A DNA stretch of 64,000 nt, from contig JAPPBY010000007.1 in the NCBI GenBank assembly GCA_026702615.1, positions 39,712 to 103,711 of the forward strand, given 5' to 3'. The notes under the pieces are model-generated. The model searched no databases and was not told the DNA's origin. It worked only from the letters and a program-made list of their open reading frames with translations. Origin of the DNA: Chloroflexota bacterium. Its GTDB lineage: Bacteria > Chloroflexota > Dehalococcoidia > Tepidiformales > Tepidiformaceae. Shown here in pieces: positions 54,197 to 62,212 of this stretch. The stretch's first letter is position 1; every line of letters starts with the position of its first letter. Position numbers and translations under genes: made by a program.

Positions 54197-55404
54197 ACGA
54201 GTACCTCGCTTGCCTCGAAGCGGCGTCCCGTAACGCGGACGGGGAGGCCGGTGAGCTTGTCGAGATCGACACGGTCGGAGGTGACGACAACGGCGACGCG
54301 GTAGCCCTCGTCCTGCAGCCGCCGCATGGCCTCCGCGAGCTCGTCGGGAATGAAGGCGGCGGCGAGGATGAGCGTGGAGCCCAGCGGGAGGCGGCTGGCC
54401 TCGCGGCGGAGGCGACCGGCGAGGTCGCCCATTGTGAGGGGCTGCACGACGGCCAGGGTCTCGAGGATGCGGGGCAGCTGGGTGCGGGCGCGGGAGGGCG
54501 GGAGGCGGATGGGGCGGTCGGAGTTCGGGAGCGAGCCGTTCGCGAGGAGGCCGACGGCATAGCGGCGGCCCGTGGCCCAGACGGCGAGCGAGGCGGCCAT
54601 GGAGACGGTGCGCTCCAGGTCATCCTTCAGGTAGCCCTCCCAGGAATGCTCGAGGGTGTCGATATTGAGGAGGACGTAGAGGTGCTGGACGGCGGAGGGC
54701 TCGTAGACCCGCGACTGGAGCTCTCCATGACGGGCGGTGGCCTTCCAGTCGATGCGCCGAAGGGGATCGCCGGGCTCGTAGTCGCGCAGTCCGGCGATGC
54801 GGAGGGGATCCTCGAAGATGCGGTTGCGGCCCTTGGAGTCGCCGAGGGGGCGGTCGGCGGGGAAGCCGAGGTCGTCGAGGGCGAAGACGCGCGGATAGGC
54901 GATGAAGGACGTGATCTCGGGCGCCTCGCGGTGGCGGGGGAAGATGCCGAGGATGTCCGCCGAGTGGAGCTGGCTGGGGCCGATCTGGAACTGGCCCCGC
55001 TCGCGCGCGCCCACCTGCATGCGCCAGCGCCTGCGCTCGTACCAGCCGAGGGCTCCGCGCCGGGTCAGCCAGTTGAGGCCCGGCGCGGAGGCTGCGGGGA
55101 GCTCCTCGCCCTCGACTTCGAGCTCCTCGGAGATAGCGACGCGCAGGTCGAACCAGGGGAGGGGGAGGGGCTTCCGGTTCTCGATCTCGAAGCGCAGCTC
55201 GACCTGCTCGCCCTGGAAGGCGCGGGCCTCACCGAGGCTGCTGCGGACGCGTACGCGCCGGAAGATGTAGCGCGCCCAGAGGCGGCTGATTGCGCCCACG
55301 ATGAGGACGACGACGCCGATGCCGGTGACCATCGGCTGGCCCGTGCCGGCCCCAACGCCGATCAGGACCGGTCCCGCAAGCAGCCAGAGGTCGCGGAAGA
55401 CCAT
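54193..55404 (-). CDS. DUF58-family protein
   Basis: 403 residues: two N-terminal transmembrane helices, a beta-rich exposed part, then the DUF58 core with DPLRRIDWKATARHGELQSRVYEP and a von Willebrand A-like fold (LYVLLNIDTLEHSW). DUF58 proteins partner with MoxR ATPases, here encoded 32 bases upstream, and the trio probably assembles or activates an envelope complex. Confidence 0.92.
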   Translation of the reverse strand: MVFRDLWLLAGPVLIGVGAGTGQPMVTGIGVVVLIVGAISRLWARYIFRRVRVRSSLGEARAFQGEQVELRFEIENRKPLPLPWFDLRVAISEELEVEGEELPAASAPGLNWLTRRGALGWYERRRWRMQVGARERGQFQIGPSQLHSADILGIFPRHREAPEITSFIAYPRVFALDDLGFPADRPLGDSKGRNRIFEDPLRIAGLRDYEPGDPLRRIDWKATARHGELQSRVYEPSAVQHLYVLLNIDTLEHSWEGYLKDDLERTVSMAASLAVWATGRRYAVGLLANGSLPNSDRPIRLPPSRARTQLPRILETLAVVQPLTMGDLAGRLRREASRLPLGSTLILAAAFIPDELAEAMRRLQDEGYRVAVVVTSDRVDLDKLTGLPVRVTGRRFEASEVLV

Positions 55405-55436
55405 GGGCTAGCGCCGGCGTGCCAGTGGCGGCGACA

Positions 55437-56531
55437 TCAGCTTCGCCGCCAGGGCGACTCGTCGCCGGACGACGAAGCGGTTGGGGTTGGCCGTGACGAG
55501 GCGGCGGGGGCGGGACGGGCAGACGCCGCTCTTGCGGCGGCGCCCGAGGCGGGCTCGTCCTCGATGGGGACGGGGACCCGCTCGAGTACATCGGCAATGA
55601 GGTCCTCGACCTCGCGGCCGCGGAGGCGGGTCTGGGTGGAGAGGATGAGCCGGTGGGGGAGGACGTGCGGGGCCATCGACTTCACGTCGTCGGGGAGGAC
55701 ATAGTCGCGCCCGTTGATGGCGGCGTAGGCGCGGGCAGAGCGGAAGAGGGCGAGGCTGGCGCGAGGGCTGGCGCCCAGCTCGAAGGCGGCCTCGTTGCGG
55801 GTCTCGCGCACGATGCGGACGGCGTAGCGGCGGATGGCCGGGTCGACGTGCAGCCGCTGGAGCGCATCCGCCATCTGCAAGAGCCGCTCCGCGGTCACGA
55901 CGGGCTGGAGGGCGTCGAGCGGATTCGTGTGCTCCTGGCGGGCGAGGATCTCGTCCTCGTCGTCCTCGCCGGGGTAGCCGAGCTTGAGGCGGAGGAGGAA
56001 GCGGTCGAGCTGGGCCTCGGGGAGGGGGAACGTGCCTTCGAGCTCGACCGGATTCTGGGTGGCGATGACGAGGAAGGGTCGGGGCAGGAAGGTAGTCTCG
56101 CCCTCGACGGTGAGCTGGCGCTCCTCCATCGCCTCGAGGAGAGCGGCCTGAGTGCGGGGAGTGGCGCGGTTGATCTCGTCGGCGAGGACGACCTGGGCGA
56201 TGAGCGGCCCCTCGCGGAAGGCGAAGTCCTGGGTCTTCTGGTCGAAGTAGTGGATGCCCGTGATGTCGGAGGGCATAAGGTCGGGGGTGAACTGGATGCG
56301 CTTGAAGGAGCAGCCGAGGGAGCGCGCGATAGCCTTCGCAAGGGTGGTCTTGCCGGTGCCGGGGACGTCCTCGAGGAGAATGTGACCCTCGCACAGGAGG
56401 GCCACCAGAGCCAGCTGGACGACCTCGCTCTTGCCCACGATGACGCGCTCGACGCTCGTGCCGAGGTCGGAAGCAACCCCGTAGACGGTGTTGACGTCCT
56501 CCGTGGAGAGACGGGTGGTGGCATCGGTCAT
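55437..56531 (-). CDS. MoxR-family AAA+ ATPase
   Basis: 364 residues with Walker A EDVPGTGKTTLAKA, Walker B VVLADEINRA, sensor 1 VIATQNPVELEGT and the lid domain. MoxR ATPases act as chaperones for metal-enzyme or envelope complexes containing VWA proteins. The C-terminal 40 residues form an Ala/Ser/Pro-rich disordered tail not needed for the fold. First gene of the MoxR-DUF58-DUF4129 operon; divergent from the MBL gene with a 71-base gap. Confidence 0.94.
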   Translation of the reverse strand: MTDATTRLSTEDVNTVYGVASDLGTSVERVIVGKSEVVQLALVALLCEGHILLEDVPGTGKTTLAKAIARSLGCSFKRIQFTPDLMPSDITGIHYFDQKTQDFAFREGPLIAQVVLADEINRATPRTQAALLEAMEERQLTVEGETTFLPRPFLVIATQNPVELEGTFPLPEAQLDRFLLRLKLGYPGEDDEDEILARQEHTNPLDALQPVVTAERLLQMADALQRLHVDPAIRRYAVRIVRETRNEAAFELGASPRASLALFRSARAYAAINGRDYVLPDDVKSMAPHVLPHRLILSTQTRLRGREVEDLIADVLERVPVPIEDEPASGAAARAASARPAPAASSRPTPTASSSGDESPWRRS

Positions 56532-56602
56532 GGGGGCCCCCTGGAAGGGGGAATCGTAGGGCGTGGGCCGGACCAGCGCGAATCCCGTGGCAAACTGACG
56601 AC

Positions 56603-57580
56603 ATGGCCGACGTACGCTCGATTGCGCTGGGCGACAACACCGTGTACCTGATCAAACGAGCGGGCGGGCGGCTGCTGGTCGACACGGGCCCCGACTACGC
56701 GGGCGCCTGGGAGGCGCTGCAGGAAGGGCTCAGGGGCGAGCAGCCGGACGTTGTCGTTGCAACGCACGGGCATCACGACCACGCGGGGCTGGGGCGCCGG
56801 TGGCAGGCCGTGGGGACGCCCGTGCGGGTCGGAAGGGACGATGCCGCGCTGACCGCGCGGCCGCTGCTGCAGTCGCCCTCGGAAACGGCGGCGATGCTGG
56901 GGTGGGCGGAGAGCACGGGTGCACCACCCGAGACACTCGCGCATGTCCGGGAACGCATCGAGTCGCGACGAGCGTCGGCACAGCGGGCAGCGGAGTCGTC
57001 GGAGTACCCGGAGGACGGCGTTCGCTGGCCCACGGGCCTGCGCTACCCGACGTTCGAGGCCGACAAGCTGGTCGAGGGCGACACGGAGGTGGCGGGCATC
57101 GAAGTCCTGGCGGCGCCGGGACACACGCCGGGCAACGTCGTGCTGGCGGTGCGGGAGGAGGGGTGGCTCTTCTCCGGGGACCAGCTCCTGCCGGACGTCG
57201 ATCCGCTGCCCGCCATCCAGTTCGTGCCGGAGGGTGAAGGGCTGCGGCGCTTCCCAACGCTGGCGCACTTCGCAGCTTCTCTTGAACGGCTGGCGGAATG
57301 CGGCTTCACGCGCTGCTTCCCCGGCCACGGCGAGCCGTTCGACGGGGCGGGCGAGGCGTTGGCGGGGGCGCTGGCGCGGATCGAGCGTCGCTGCGCACGG
57401 GTGCGGGAGTCGCTCAATGACGGCGGTCCGGCAACGGTGTACGAGTTGTGCACCCGGCTCTACCCGCGCGGCACGGAACGGCACTTCTGGCAGACGGCAT
57501 CGAGCGTCCAGGGACATCTCGACCTGCTGGGGTCGCGGGGCGAGGCTCGGGAGGCGGACGGGCGGTGGGAGGCCTGCTAG
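56603..57580 (+). CDS. Metallo-beta-lactamase-fold hydrolase
   Basis: 325 residues. The zinc-binding THGHHDHAG, LAAPGHTPGNVV, FSGDQLLP and a distal His in CFPGHGEPF define the MBL fold. The last 80 residues form a helical, winged-helix-like C-terminal domain seen in LACTB2-type members. A CAAACT box ends six bases before the ATG, so the transcript may be leaderless. Substrate unknown. It is the last core gene before tRNA-Leu and the island. Confidence 0.9.
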   Translation: MADVRSIALGDNTVYLIKRAGGRLLVDTGPDYAGAWEALQEGLRGEQPDVVVATHGHHDHAGLGRRWQAVGTPVRVGRDDAALTARPLLQSPSETAAMLGWAESTGAPPETLAHVRERIESRRASAQRAAESSEYPEDGVRWPTGLRYPTFEADKLVEGDTEVAGIEVLAAPGHTPGNVVLAVREEGWLFSGDQLLPDVDPLPAIQFVPEGEGLRRFPTLAHFAASLERLAECGFTRCFPGHGEPFDGAGEALAGALARIERRCARVRESLNDGGPATVYELCTRLYPRGTERHFWQTASSVQGHLDLLGSRGEAREADGRWEAC

Positions 57581-57633
57581 GCGGGCGCAGGGACACGCGA
57601 AGTTGCGGGGAGCGCCTATCATCAACTCCAGGC

Positions 57634-57719
57634 GCTGGGGTGGCGGAATTTGGCAGACGCAGCGGACTTAAAATCCGTGGCCGAAAGGCGTGAGGGTTCG
57701 AATCCCTCCCCCGGTACCA
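57634..57719 (+). tRNA. tRNA-Leu (anticodon UAA), integration site
   Basis: 86-base class II tRNA with acceptor GCTGGGG/CCCCGGT (G1-U72 and U3-G70 wobbles), anticodon loop CTTAAAA giving UAA, variable arm GCC-GAAA-GGC, T-arm GAGGG-TTCGAAT-CCCTC and encoded CCA. A -10-like TATCAT (57617-57622) lies 11 bases upstream. The serine recombinase gene on the opposite strand ends inside it, marking the tRNA as the attachment site of the element to the right. Confidence 0.96.
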
Positions 57720-59296
57720 ACCGAGACCGTGTTGCGAACGTCCTCTGGCAGGCTGATCTCCGCTGCATCCCCTCCGGCAATGGGGCTGTCCGCCGGGGTC
57801 GGGATGGTGTAGCGGATCGTCGCCGTCCCGGGCTTGACCGCGATCTCCTTCACAAAAGACCGGATGAACGCCCGCGACCCGGTGATGTCGCTCGTTCGCA
57901 GGAAATCGCTCATCTCCCGAACGTAGGAGGCGATCACGTCCACGCTGTCGAGCAGCGCCCGGCGACTGGCGAGCGCATCCCGCGCCTCGCCAGCCGTCCG
58001 CTCAAGCCGCTCCTGGCGCTCCTGGTGCTGACGGATGCGCGGCAGGATGTCGTTGACCTCCATGTCTGAGGTCTCCACCGCGAACCAGAGCCGATCCATG
58101 CGCCGGCGGACCTCGGCCAACTCCTCCTCGATCGCCTCCAGCTTCTGGCGCTCCTGGTGCGCCACGCCGTCCATCTCCTCGTCGACGAGGCGTACCAGGT
58201 CGCGGATGTTGGACTCGGTGAGGATGTGCTCGCGAATCTGCTCGATGATGAGCCGCTCGAAGCGCCCCGAGTTGAGGCGCGGGGTATCACACGCTCCCCG
58301 TCCGCGCTTGAGGAGCGACTGGCAGACGTAGTAGGTGTACCTGCCGCCCTTGGCCTCCTGGGCGCTGAGGGACGTGTGGCAGGACCGGCACTTCGCGAGC
58401 CCGCTGAGGAGGTAGGGACTGGCGGTACGGCGTGGGTGCGCCTGCGACGGCGCCTTCGAGCTCAGAACCTGCGCCACGCGCTCGAACTCCTCCCGCGTGA
58501 CGATGGCGGGGAAGGCGTCCTCGACGCGCACGGGCGGAGCGCCGTCCCTAGCGTTCGTCCCCCACACGACCGTGCCCGTGTAGGCCTCGTTTGAGAGGAG
58601 GCGGTGGATCGACGTCTTGAGCCAGCGCTTGCCGTGGGGGGTGGCGATGCCCTCGTCGTTGAGGGCGCGGGTGATGTCGAGGAGGCTGACCCCGGAGGCC
58701 GCCATCCTGAACATCCGCCTCACGACGGCGTCGGCCGGCGGATCGAGAACCAGCCGGGGGCGCTTCTTGGCGCCGTCCTGGACGTACTCCTTGCGGTAGC
58801 CGTAGGGGGCGTAGGTGGGAACCCAGAAACCGCGCGAGGCGGATTCGCGCATCCCGCGCGTGACCTCTTCCGCCAAGTTGGCGCTGTAGAACTCGTCGAC
58901 GCTCTCGATGATCGCCTCCATGAGCTTGCCGGTGGGAGAGTCGTCGGCGTGCTCGGTGATGGAGGTGACGCGGATGCCGCGGCGGCGCAGCATCGACTTG
59001 AAGGCGACGGCGTGCTCGCGCTTGCGGGTGAAGCGCGAGAACTTCCAGACGAGGATCTCGGCGAAGGGCGCGTCGTCGTCGCGCGCCGCGTCGAGCATCT
59101 TGCGGAACTCGGGGCGGTTGGCGATGCGCCCGCTCTCGGCCTCGTCGACGTACTCTCGGACGACGACGTAGTTGTGCTTCGCGGCGTAGTCGCGCAGCGC
59201 GCGCAGCTGCGCCGAGACGGAGAGGTCGACGTCCTGGCGGTCGCTGGAGACGCGGGCGTAGAGGGCGGCGGGCGTGGGTTCTGGTCGGTCGTTCAT
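57668..59296 (-). CDS. Large serine recombinase (integrase)
   Basis: 542 residues. The N-terminal resolvase domain has the catalytic Ser in YARVSSDRQ (S17) and the arginine-rich FSRFTRKREHAVAF. A recombinase domain follows (about 160-270, YGYRKEY, LSNEAYTGTVVWG). A zinc-ribbon (CRSC ... C ... C, about 305-340) and a coiled coil (about 375-450) come next. The last 13 codons are read from the antisense of tRNA-Leu. It catalyses site-specific integration and excision. AGGAG lies nine bases before the ATG. Confidence 0.93.
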   Translation of the reverse strand: MNDRPEPTPAALYARVSSDRQDVDLSVSAQLRALRDYAAKHNYVVVREYVDEAESGRIANRPEFRKMLDAARDDDAPFAEILVWKFSRFTRKREHAVAFKSMLRRRGIRVTSITEHADDSPTGKLMEAIIESVDEFYSANLAEEVTRGMRESASRGFWVPTYAPYGYRKEYVQDGAKKRPRLVLDPPADAVVRRMFRMAASGVSLLDITRALNDEGIATPHGKRWLKTSIHRLLSNEAYTGTVVWGTNARDGAPPVRVEDAFPAIVTREEFERVAQVLSSKAPSQAHPRRTASPYLLSGLAKCRSCHTSLSAQEAKGGRYTYYVCQSLLKRGRGACDTPRLNSGRFERLIIEQIREHILTESNIRDLVRLVDEEMDGVAHQERQKLEAIEEELAEVRRRMDRLWFAVETSDMEVNDILPRIRQHQERQERLERTAGEARDALASRRALLDSVDVIASYVREMSDFLRTSDITGSRAFIRSFVKEIAVKPGTATIRYTIPTPADSPIAGGDAAEISLPEDVRNTVSVGTGGGIRTLTPFGHGF

Positions 59297-59570
59297 CGGG
59301 TCTCTTTTCTCCTCATCTGCGTGCTCACTTTAGCGTGATCACGGTGCGTTTGGTCACTCCTGTCGAAGAACAGTCACATCGCAGTCAAAGTTCAGCCAAC
59401 GATTCCGGGAAAACGCCTGAAATCGGCCCGAAAGCCGTTGCCGGGCGGCTCCCTCGCTGCTAGCCTCGCCGCGTCGAACATTAGTTCCAAAGAAAGTGTA
59501 GCCCCCGGCGCGGCTGCTGACCACCCCCAAGGCGGGGCTGGGCCCAGGGCAGGCGCAGTGAGACCGAACC
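59297..59570. promoter_or_regulatory. Divergent control region between recombinase and the HTH gene chain
   Basis: 274 bases without a convincing gene. It holds the recombinase ribosome site (AGGAG on the minus strand), a perfect 10-base palindrome CGTGATCACG (59334-59343) flanked by related half-sites TCACT/GTGCTCAC, and a minus-strand TAAAGT that could be a -10. It is the natural place for a regulator from the element to bind. Confidence 0.4.
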
Positions 59571-59759
59571 GTGAGTACCGAGCGACGCCAGACCGACCAC
59601 CACGAGGAGTTGCGCATCGAGGGTCTGCGCGCCCTGGCGCGCGTCATTGTGCGCCACGCCCTGGCCAACCCCGATCGGGAACCCGATCCGCCGGAGGAGA
59701 GCGCGGGAGCGCCAGTCAGAAAAGCCGCCGAGCCCGGTGGCGAGGGAGGCGCGCCGTGA
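59571..59759 (+). CDS. Small hypothetical protein, first of the HTH gene chain
   Basis: 62 residues starting at GTG 59571: a helical, Arg/Glu/His-rich first half (EELRIEGLRALARVIVRHAL) and a Pro/Gly-rich tail. Not recognised. Its stop overlaps the GTG of the next gene (59756-59759). No clear ribosome site. Confidence 0.5.
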   Translation: MSTERRQTDHHEELRIEGLRALARVIVRHALANPDREPDPPEESAGAPVRKAAEPGGEGGAP

Positions 59760-59995
59760 GCGGCAGCCGTCGCCACAGGAACCCACTGCTGCGGGCGGAA
59801 GTCGTGTGGGCGTACCTCACCCGCCACAACCTCACCCAGAAGGCCTTCGCGCGCCTCGTCGGGATCGACCCCGGCTACCTCTCGCAGATGCTGAGCGGCA
59901 AGCGCCGCCCCTCCCCCTCGATGCGGGTGCGGCTCATGAAGGCGCTCGGCATCGAGCACGTCGAGGATCTCTTCGTGATGGAGGTCGCCGCGTGA
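59756..59995 (+). CDS. XRE-family helix-turn-helix protein
   Basis: 79 residues, nearly all one Cro/C1-type HTH domain: VVWAYLTRHNLTQKAFARLV, then GIDPGYLSQMLSGKRRPSPS. A short C-terminal helix follows. GTG 59756 overlaps the previous stop, and its stop overlaps the GTG of the next gene. Probably a DNA-binding regulator of the element. Confidence 0.75.
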   Translation: MSGSRRHRNPLLRAEVVWAYLTRHNLTQKAFARLVGIDPGYLSQMLSGKRRPSPSMRVRLMKALGIEHVEDLFVMEVAA

Positions 59996-60336
59996 TCCGC
60001 CGGCTGCCGCCCCCGGAGCTGCTGATCGAAGCGCCCTTCCTGCCGGACGACTTTCCCCGACGGCTGCTGCGCTTCAAGGAGACCCTCGACGTCTCCTGGG
60101 ACGTGCTGGCGACCTGCATCGGCGCCGACCCGCGACAGGTGTGGCGCTGGCGCGAGGGGACGAAGCCGAGCGGCGACTCGCTGTACGCGCTCTTCCTGCT
60201 GGCCGACCGCCAACCCGGAGGCGTGCGGCTGCTGCTGGGCGAGGACGGCGATCGCGGAAGACATCCTGTGATCTGGTTGCCGGCCGATCGGGCGGCGCCG
60301 GGTGAGCAAGCAGGCGAAGACACGCGATGGAGGTGA
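59992..60336 (+). CDS. HTH-domain protein, paralogue A
   Basis: 114 residues. The core FPDDFPRRLLRFKETLDVSWDVL, then GADPRQVWRWREGTKPSGDSL, is a phage-repressor-like HTH with a Trp-Arg recognition end. It is clearly related to the proteins encoded at 60342 and 60677. GTG 59992 overlaps the upstream stop (GTGA). The C-terminal 35 residues are polar and probably disordered. No known name. Confidence 0.65.
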   Translation: MIRRLPPPELLIEAPFLPDDFPRRLLRFKETLDVSWDVLATCIGADPRQVWRWREGTKPSGDSLYALFLLADRQPGGVRLLLGEDGDRGRHPVIWLPADRAAPGEQAGEDTRWR

Positions 60337-60341
60337 ACGAG

Positions 60342-60680
60342 ATGGAAGAATTGCAGGTTCCCACGGTCATGGTCGAGGGCCGCAAGCGCGCGATCCTCAC
60401 GCAGGACAAGTTCCGCGCCCTGTACGTCGACGGCTTGCCGGAGGGGCTCGAACGCCTCGCGGTTGTGGCCGGCATGACATGGCCACAGCTCGCCGCCCGG
60501 CTGGGCGTCGGCGAGGGGCGCGTGCAGGAGTGGCGCGATGGCTGGCCGCCCGACAGCGACGAGGTCGGCGCGCTCATCGAGGTTGCGTCGCGCGTGTCGG
60601 GCGGGCTCGCGGCGCTCTACCCGCAACTCCACGCTGCCCTCGCGGCGGCGGACGGAGGCGAGCGGGCGCGGTGGGCGTGA
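60342..60680 (+). CDS. HTH-domain protein, paralogue B
   Basis: 112 residues. The start ATG 60342 is chosen over ATG 60327 because GGAGGTGA (60329-60336) lies at ideal distance. The middle (LAVVAGMTWPQLAARLGVGE, then RVQEWRDGWPPDSDEVGALI) shares the HTH pattern of paralogues A and C, with a Trp in the recognition helix end. An N-terminal extension of about 40 residues is unique. The stop overlaps the next GTG. Confidence 0.65.
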   Translation: MEELQVPTVMVEGRKRAILTQDKFRALYVDGLPEGLERLAVVAGMTWPQLAARLGVGEGRVQEWRDGWPPDSDEVGALIEVASRVSGGLAALYPQLHAALAAADGGERARWA

Positions 60681-60961
60681 AGCGGCAGGTGCAGCGCCCC
60701 CTCGGGTCGTGGTTCCCGGCCGACTTCGGCCAGCGGCTGGCGCGCTTCCGCGAGGCAGCGGGGCTGAGCTGGCGTTCGCTCGCGCGGCTGCTCGGGGTCA
60801 CGCCCTACCGGCTACGGCAATGGCGGCGCGGCGCCGTGCCGAACGGCGAGCACCTCTTCGTTCTGCTGACGCTCGCGGAGGCGATGGGGCTGCGCGACGG
60901 GATCCTCATGCAGCCCGAGCGCGACCTGCCCCGCAATGGCGCAGCCTATCGCCGCAGCTGA
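60677..60961 (+). CDS. HTH-domain protein, paralogue C
   Basis: 94 residues starting at GTG 60677 (GTGA overlap). SWFPADFGQRLARFREAAGL, then SWRSLARLLGVTPYRLRQWRRGAVPNG, aligns closely with paralogue A through FPxDFxxRLxRF, SW, W-R-x-G and a Leu-rich last helix. The three likely arose by tandem duplication. DNA binding is predicted; partners and targets are unknown. Confidence 0.65.
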   Translation: MKRQVQRPLGSWFPADFGQRLARFREAAGLSWRSLARLLGVTPYRLRQWRRGAVPNGEHLFVLLTLAEAMGLRDGILMQPERDLPRNGAAYRRS

Positions 60962-61017
60962 CGCGGGCACCCATCACCGCATCCAATCAGGACTCGTCCA
61001 CCGAAGGAGCGAACGCG

Positions 61018-61650
61018 ATGAACACCAATGAGTCCGGTCCCCAAGGCGGCATCGCCTCCCGCATCCGCGAGGCACGCCAGGCCGCAGGCCTCACTCAGCA
61101 AGAACTGGCCGCACGTGTCGGCGTCACGCGCCGCACCGTCTGGAGCTGGGAGGCGGGCCGGACGAGGCCCGGCCAGGAGCATCTCACCGGAATCACCCTG
61201 CATTGCGGGAGGGCCGTGACGGAACTGGACGGGCGCGAGACTCGCGAACAGGCGCGGCGCTCGCCGGCGAGGGTCACGATGCCGCAGGAAGCGCGGATGC
61301 GCGCGGTGCTCGGCGTGGTCGCCCGCTACGTCGCCGAGCAAGGCTTCGCGCCGAGCATGCAGGAGATCATGGAGGAGACCGGGTTCAGTTCGAAGTCGGT
61401 CGTCGGGTACACGCTCGACGCATGCGAGGAAACGGGGCTGATCGTTCGCGGGCGGCGCATGGCGCGGGCCCTCGGGATCACGGCAACGGGACGCGCGTTC
61501 GCCGAGTCGCACTTGGAGGCCGGCGGCCTGCCGGTGCGCCGCGAGCGCCTCGCCCCGAGCGTGACCGGCGCCGGGACAGGACCGGACGCCGTGATTCACG
61601 CTCGCCGCGCACCGAGCCTCAACGCCCGGAAGCCTCCGGGGCGCCGTTGA
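61018..61650 (+). CDS. Regulator fusing an XRE helix-turn-helix to a LexA-like winged helix
   Basis: 210 residues. Residues 10-55 are a classic XRE domain (IREARQAAGLTQQELAARVG, TRRTVWSWEAG). Residues 85-155 follow the LexA DNA-binding domain pattern (VVARYVAEQGFAPSMQEIME, then FSSKSVVGYTLDACEETGLI). No Ser-Lys autopeptidase domain follows; the tail is basic and disordered. Two DNA-binding domains in one chain suggest a regulator reading two half-sites. GAAGGAGC lies eight bases before ATG 61018. Confidence 0.75.
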   Translation: MNTNESGPQGGIASRIREARQAAGLTQQELAARVGVTRRTVWSWEAGRTRPGQEHLTGITLHCGRAVTELDGRETREQARRSPARVTMPQEARMRAVLGVVARYVAEQGFAPSMQEIMEETGFSSKSVVGYTLDACEETGLIVRGRRMARALGITATGRAFAESHLEAGGLPVRRERLAPSVTGAGTGPDAVIHARRAPSLNARKPPGRR

Positions 61651-61813
61651 AGCAAACGCGACGACGGCGGGGCACCAAGTCCGGAGGCGGCATCGCCGCG
61701 CGCCGTTGCCGACGAGCGCCGCGACATGGGCCTGACCCAGCGCGAGAGCGCCGCGCTCGCGAGCCGACGTCACCGATGCGGGTGAGGCTGACGTAGGCAG
61801 CAGGGACCGCGGG

Positions 61814-61837
61814 CTCGTGCTCGTGCTCGTGCTCGTG
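61814..61837. repeat. (CTCGTG)4 hexamer tandem repeat
   Basis: Four exact copies of CTCGTG in non-coding island DNA. It is a simple-sequence tract that could vary in copy number; no gene is reliably read through it. Confidence 0.8.
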
Positions 61838-61960
61838 CCCAGTGCTCCTCGATACCCCCTACCTGGGCCTCATCGTCAGCCATCGCTCGCACAAGGTCAC
61901 GGTCGCGCGACACGAACGACGCCGACCCGCGGAAAAGCAGGCCAGGCGGCCGGTGTCCAG

Positions 61961-61989
61961 TTGACACTCCGTATCAGTAGCCCTAGCGT
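61961..61989 (+). promoter_or_regulatory. Promoter upstream of the secreted protein gene
   Basis: A perfect TTGACA (61961-61966), 17-base spacer and TAGCGT (61984-61989). The -10 is the same as that proposed for rph. Transcription would start near 61996, about 217 bases before the ATG, an unusually long leader for this genome. Confidence 0.55.
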
Positions 61990-62212
61990 TTGGAGCCGCC
62001 TGCGGAACGCAAGGCGAGAGGACAAGACTGACCGGGACGCACATCGTCGCCAACGTTCTCCTCCGCTGGTGGAAGCGAGCCGACGGCGACCGGCGGTCGG
62101 GGCTGAGGGACATACCCGTGTAGAGACGCCCGCACGCGGCGCATGGCGCGCCCTCGAGGCGAGGCGTCGGAGAACAGATACGAGCTTCAGGAACGAAACG
62201 AAAGCGAGACTC

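Larger units (their letters stand above)
61651..62212. other. 562-base stretch without intact gene; HTH remnant
   Basis: No ORF with convincing coding character. In the frame of the upstream regulator, about 61711-61782 reads DERRDMGLTQRESAALA and then a stop, which resembles the first helices of an XRE domain and may be a decayed copy. A hexamer repeat follows (61814-61837). A good promoter at 61961-61989 precedes a leader of roughly 217 bases before the next gene, with no obvious ORF or hairpin array in it. Confidence 0.45.

Noticed and set aside
61770-61967. 65-codon minus-strand ORF in the island gap
   Set aside because: Its middle has some resemblance to a toxin-like segment, but it reads through the CTCGTG repeat as an Ala-Arg run and lacks a ribosome site. 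At best it is a remnant.
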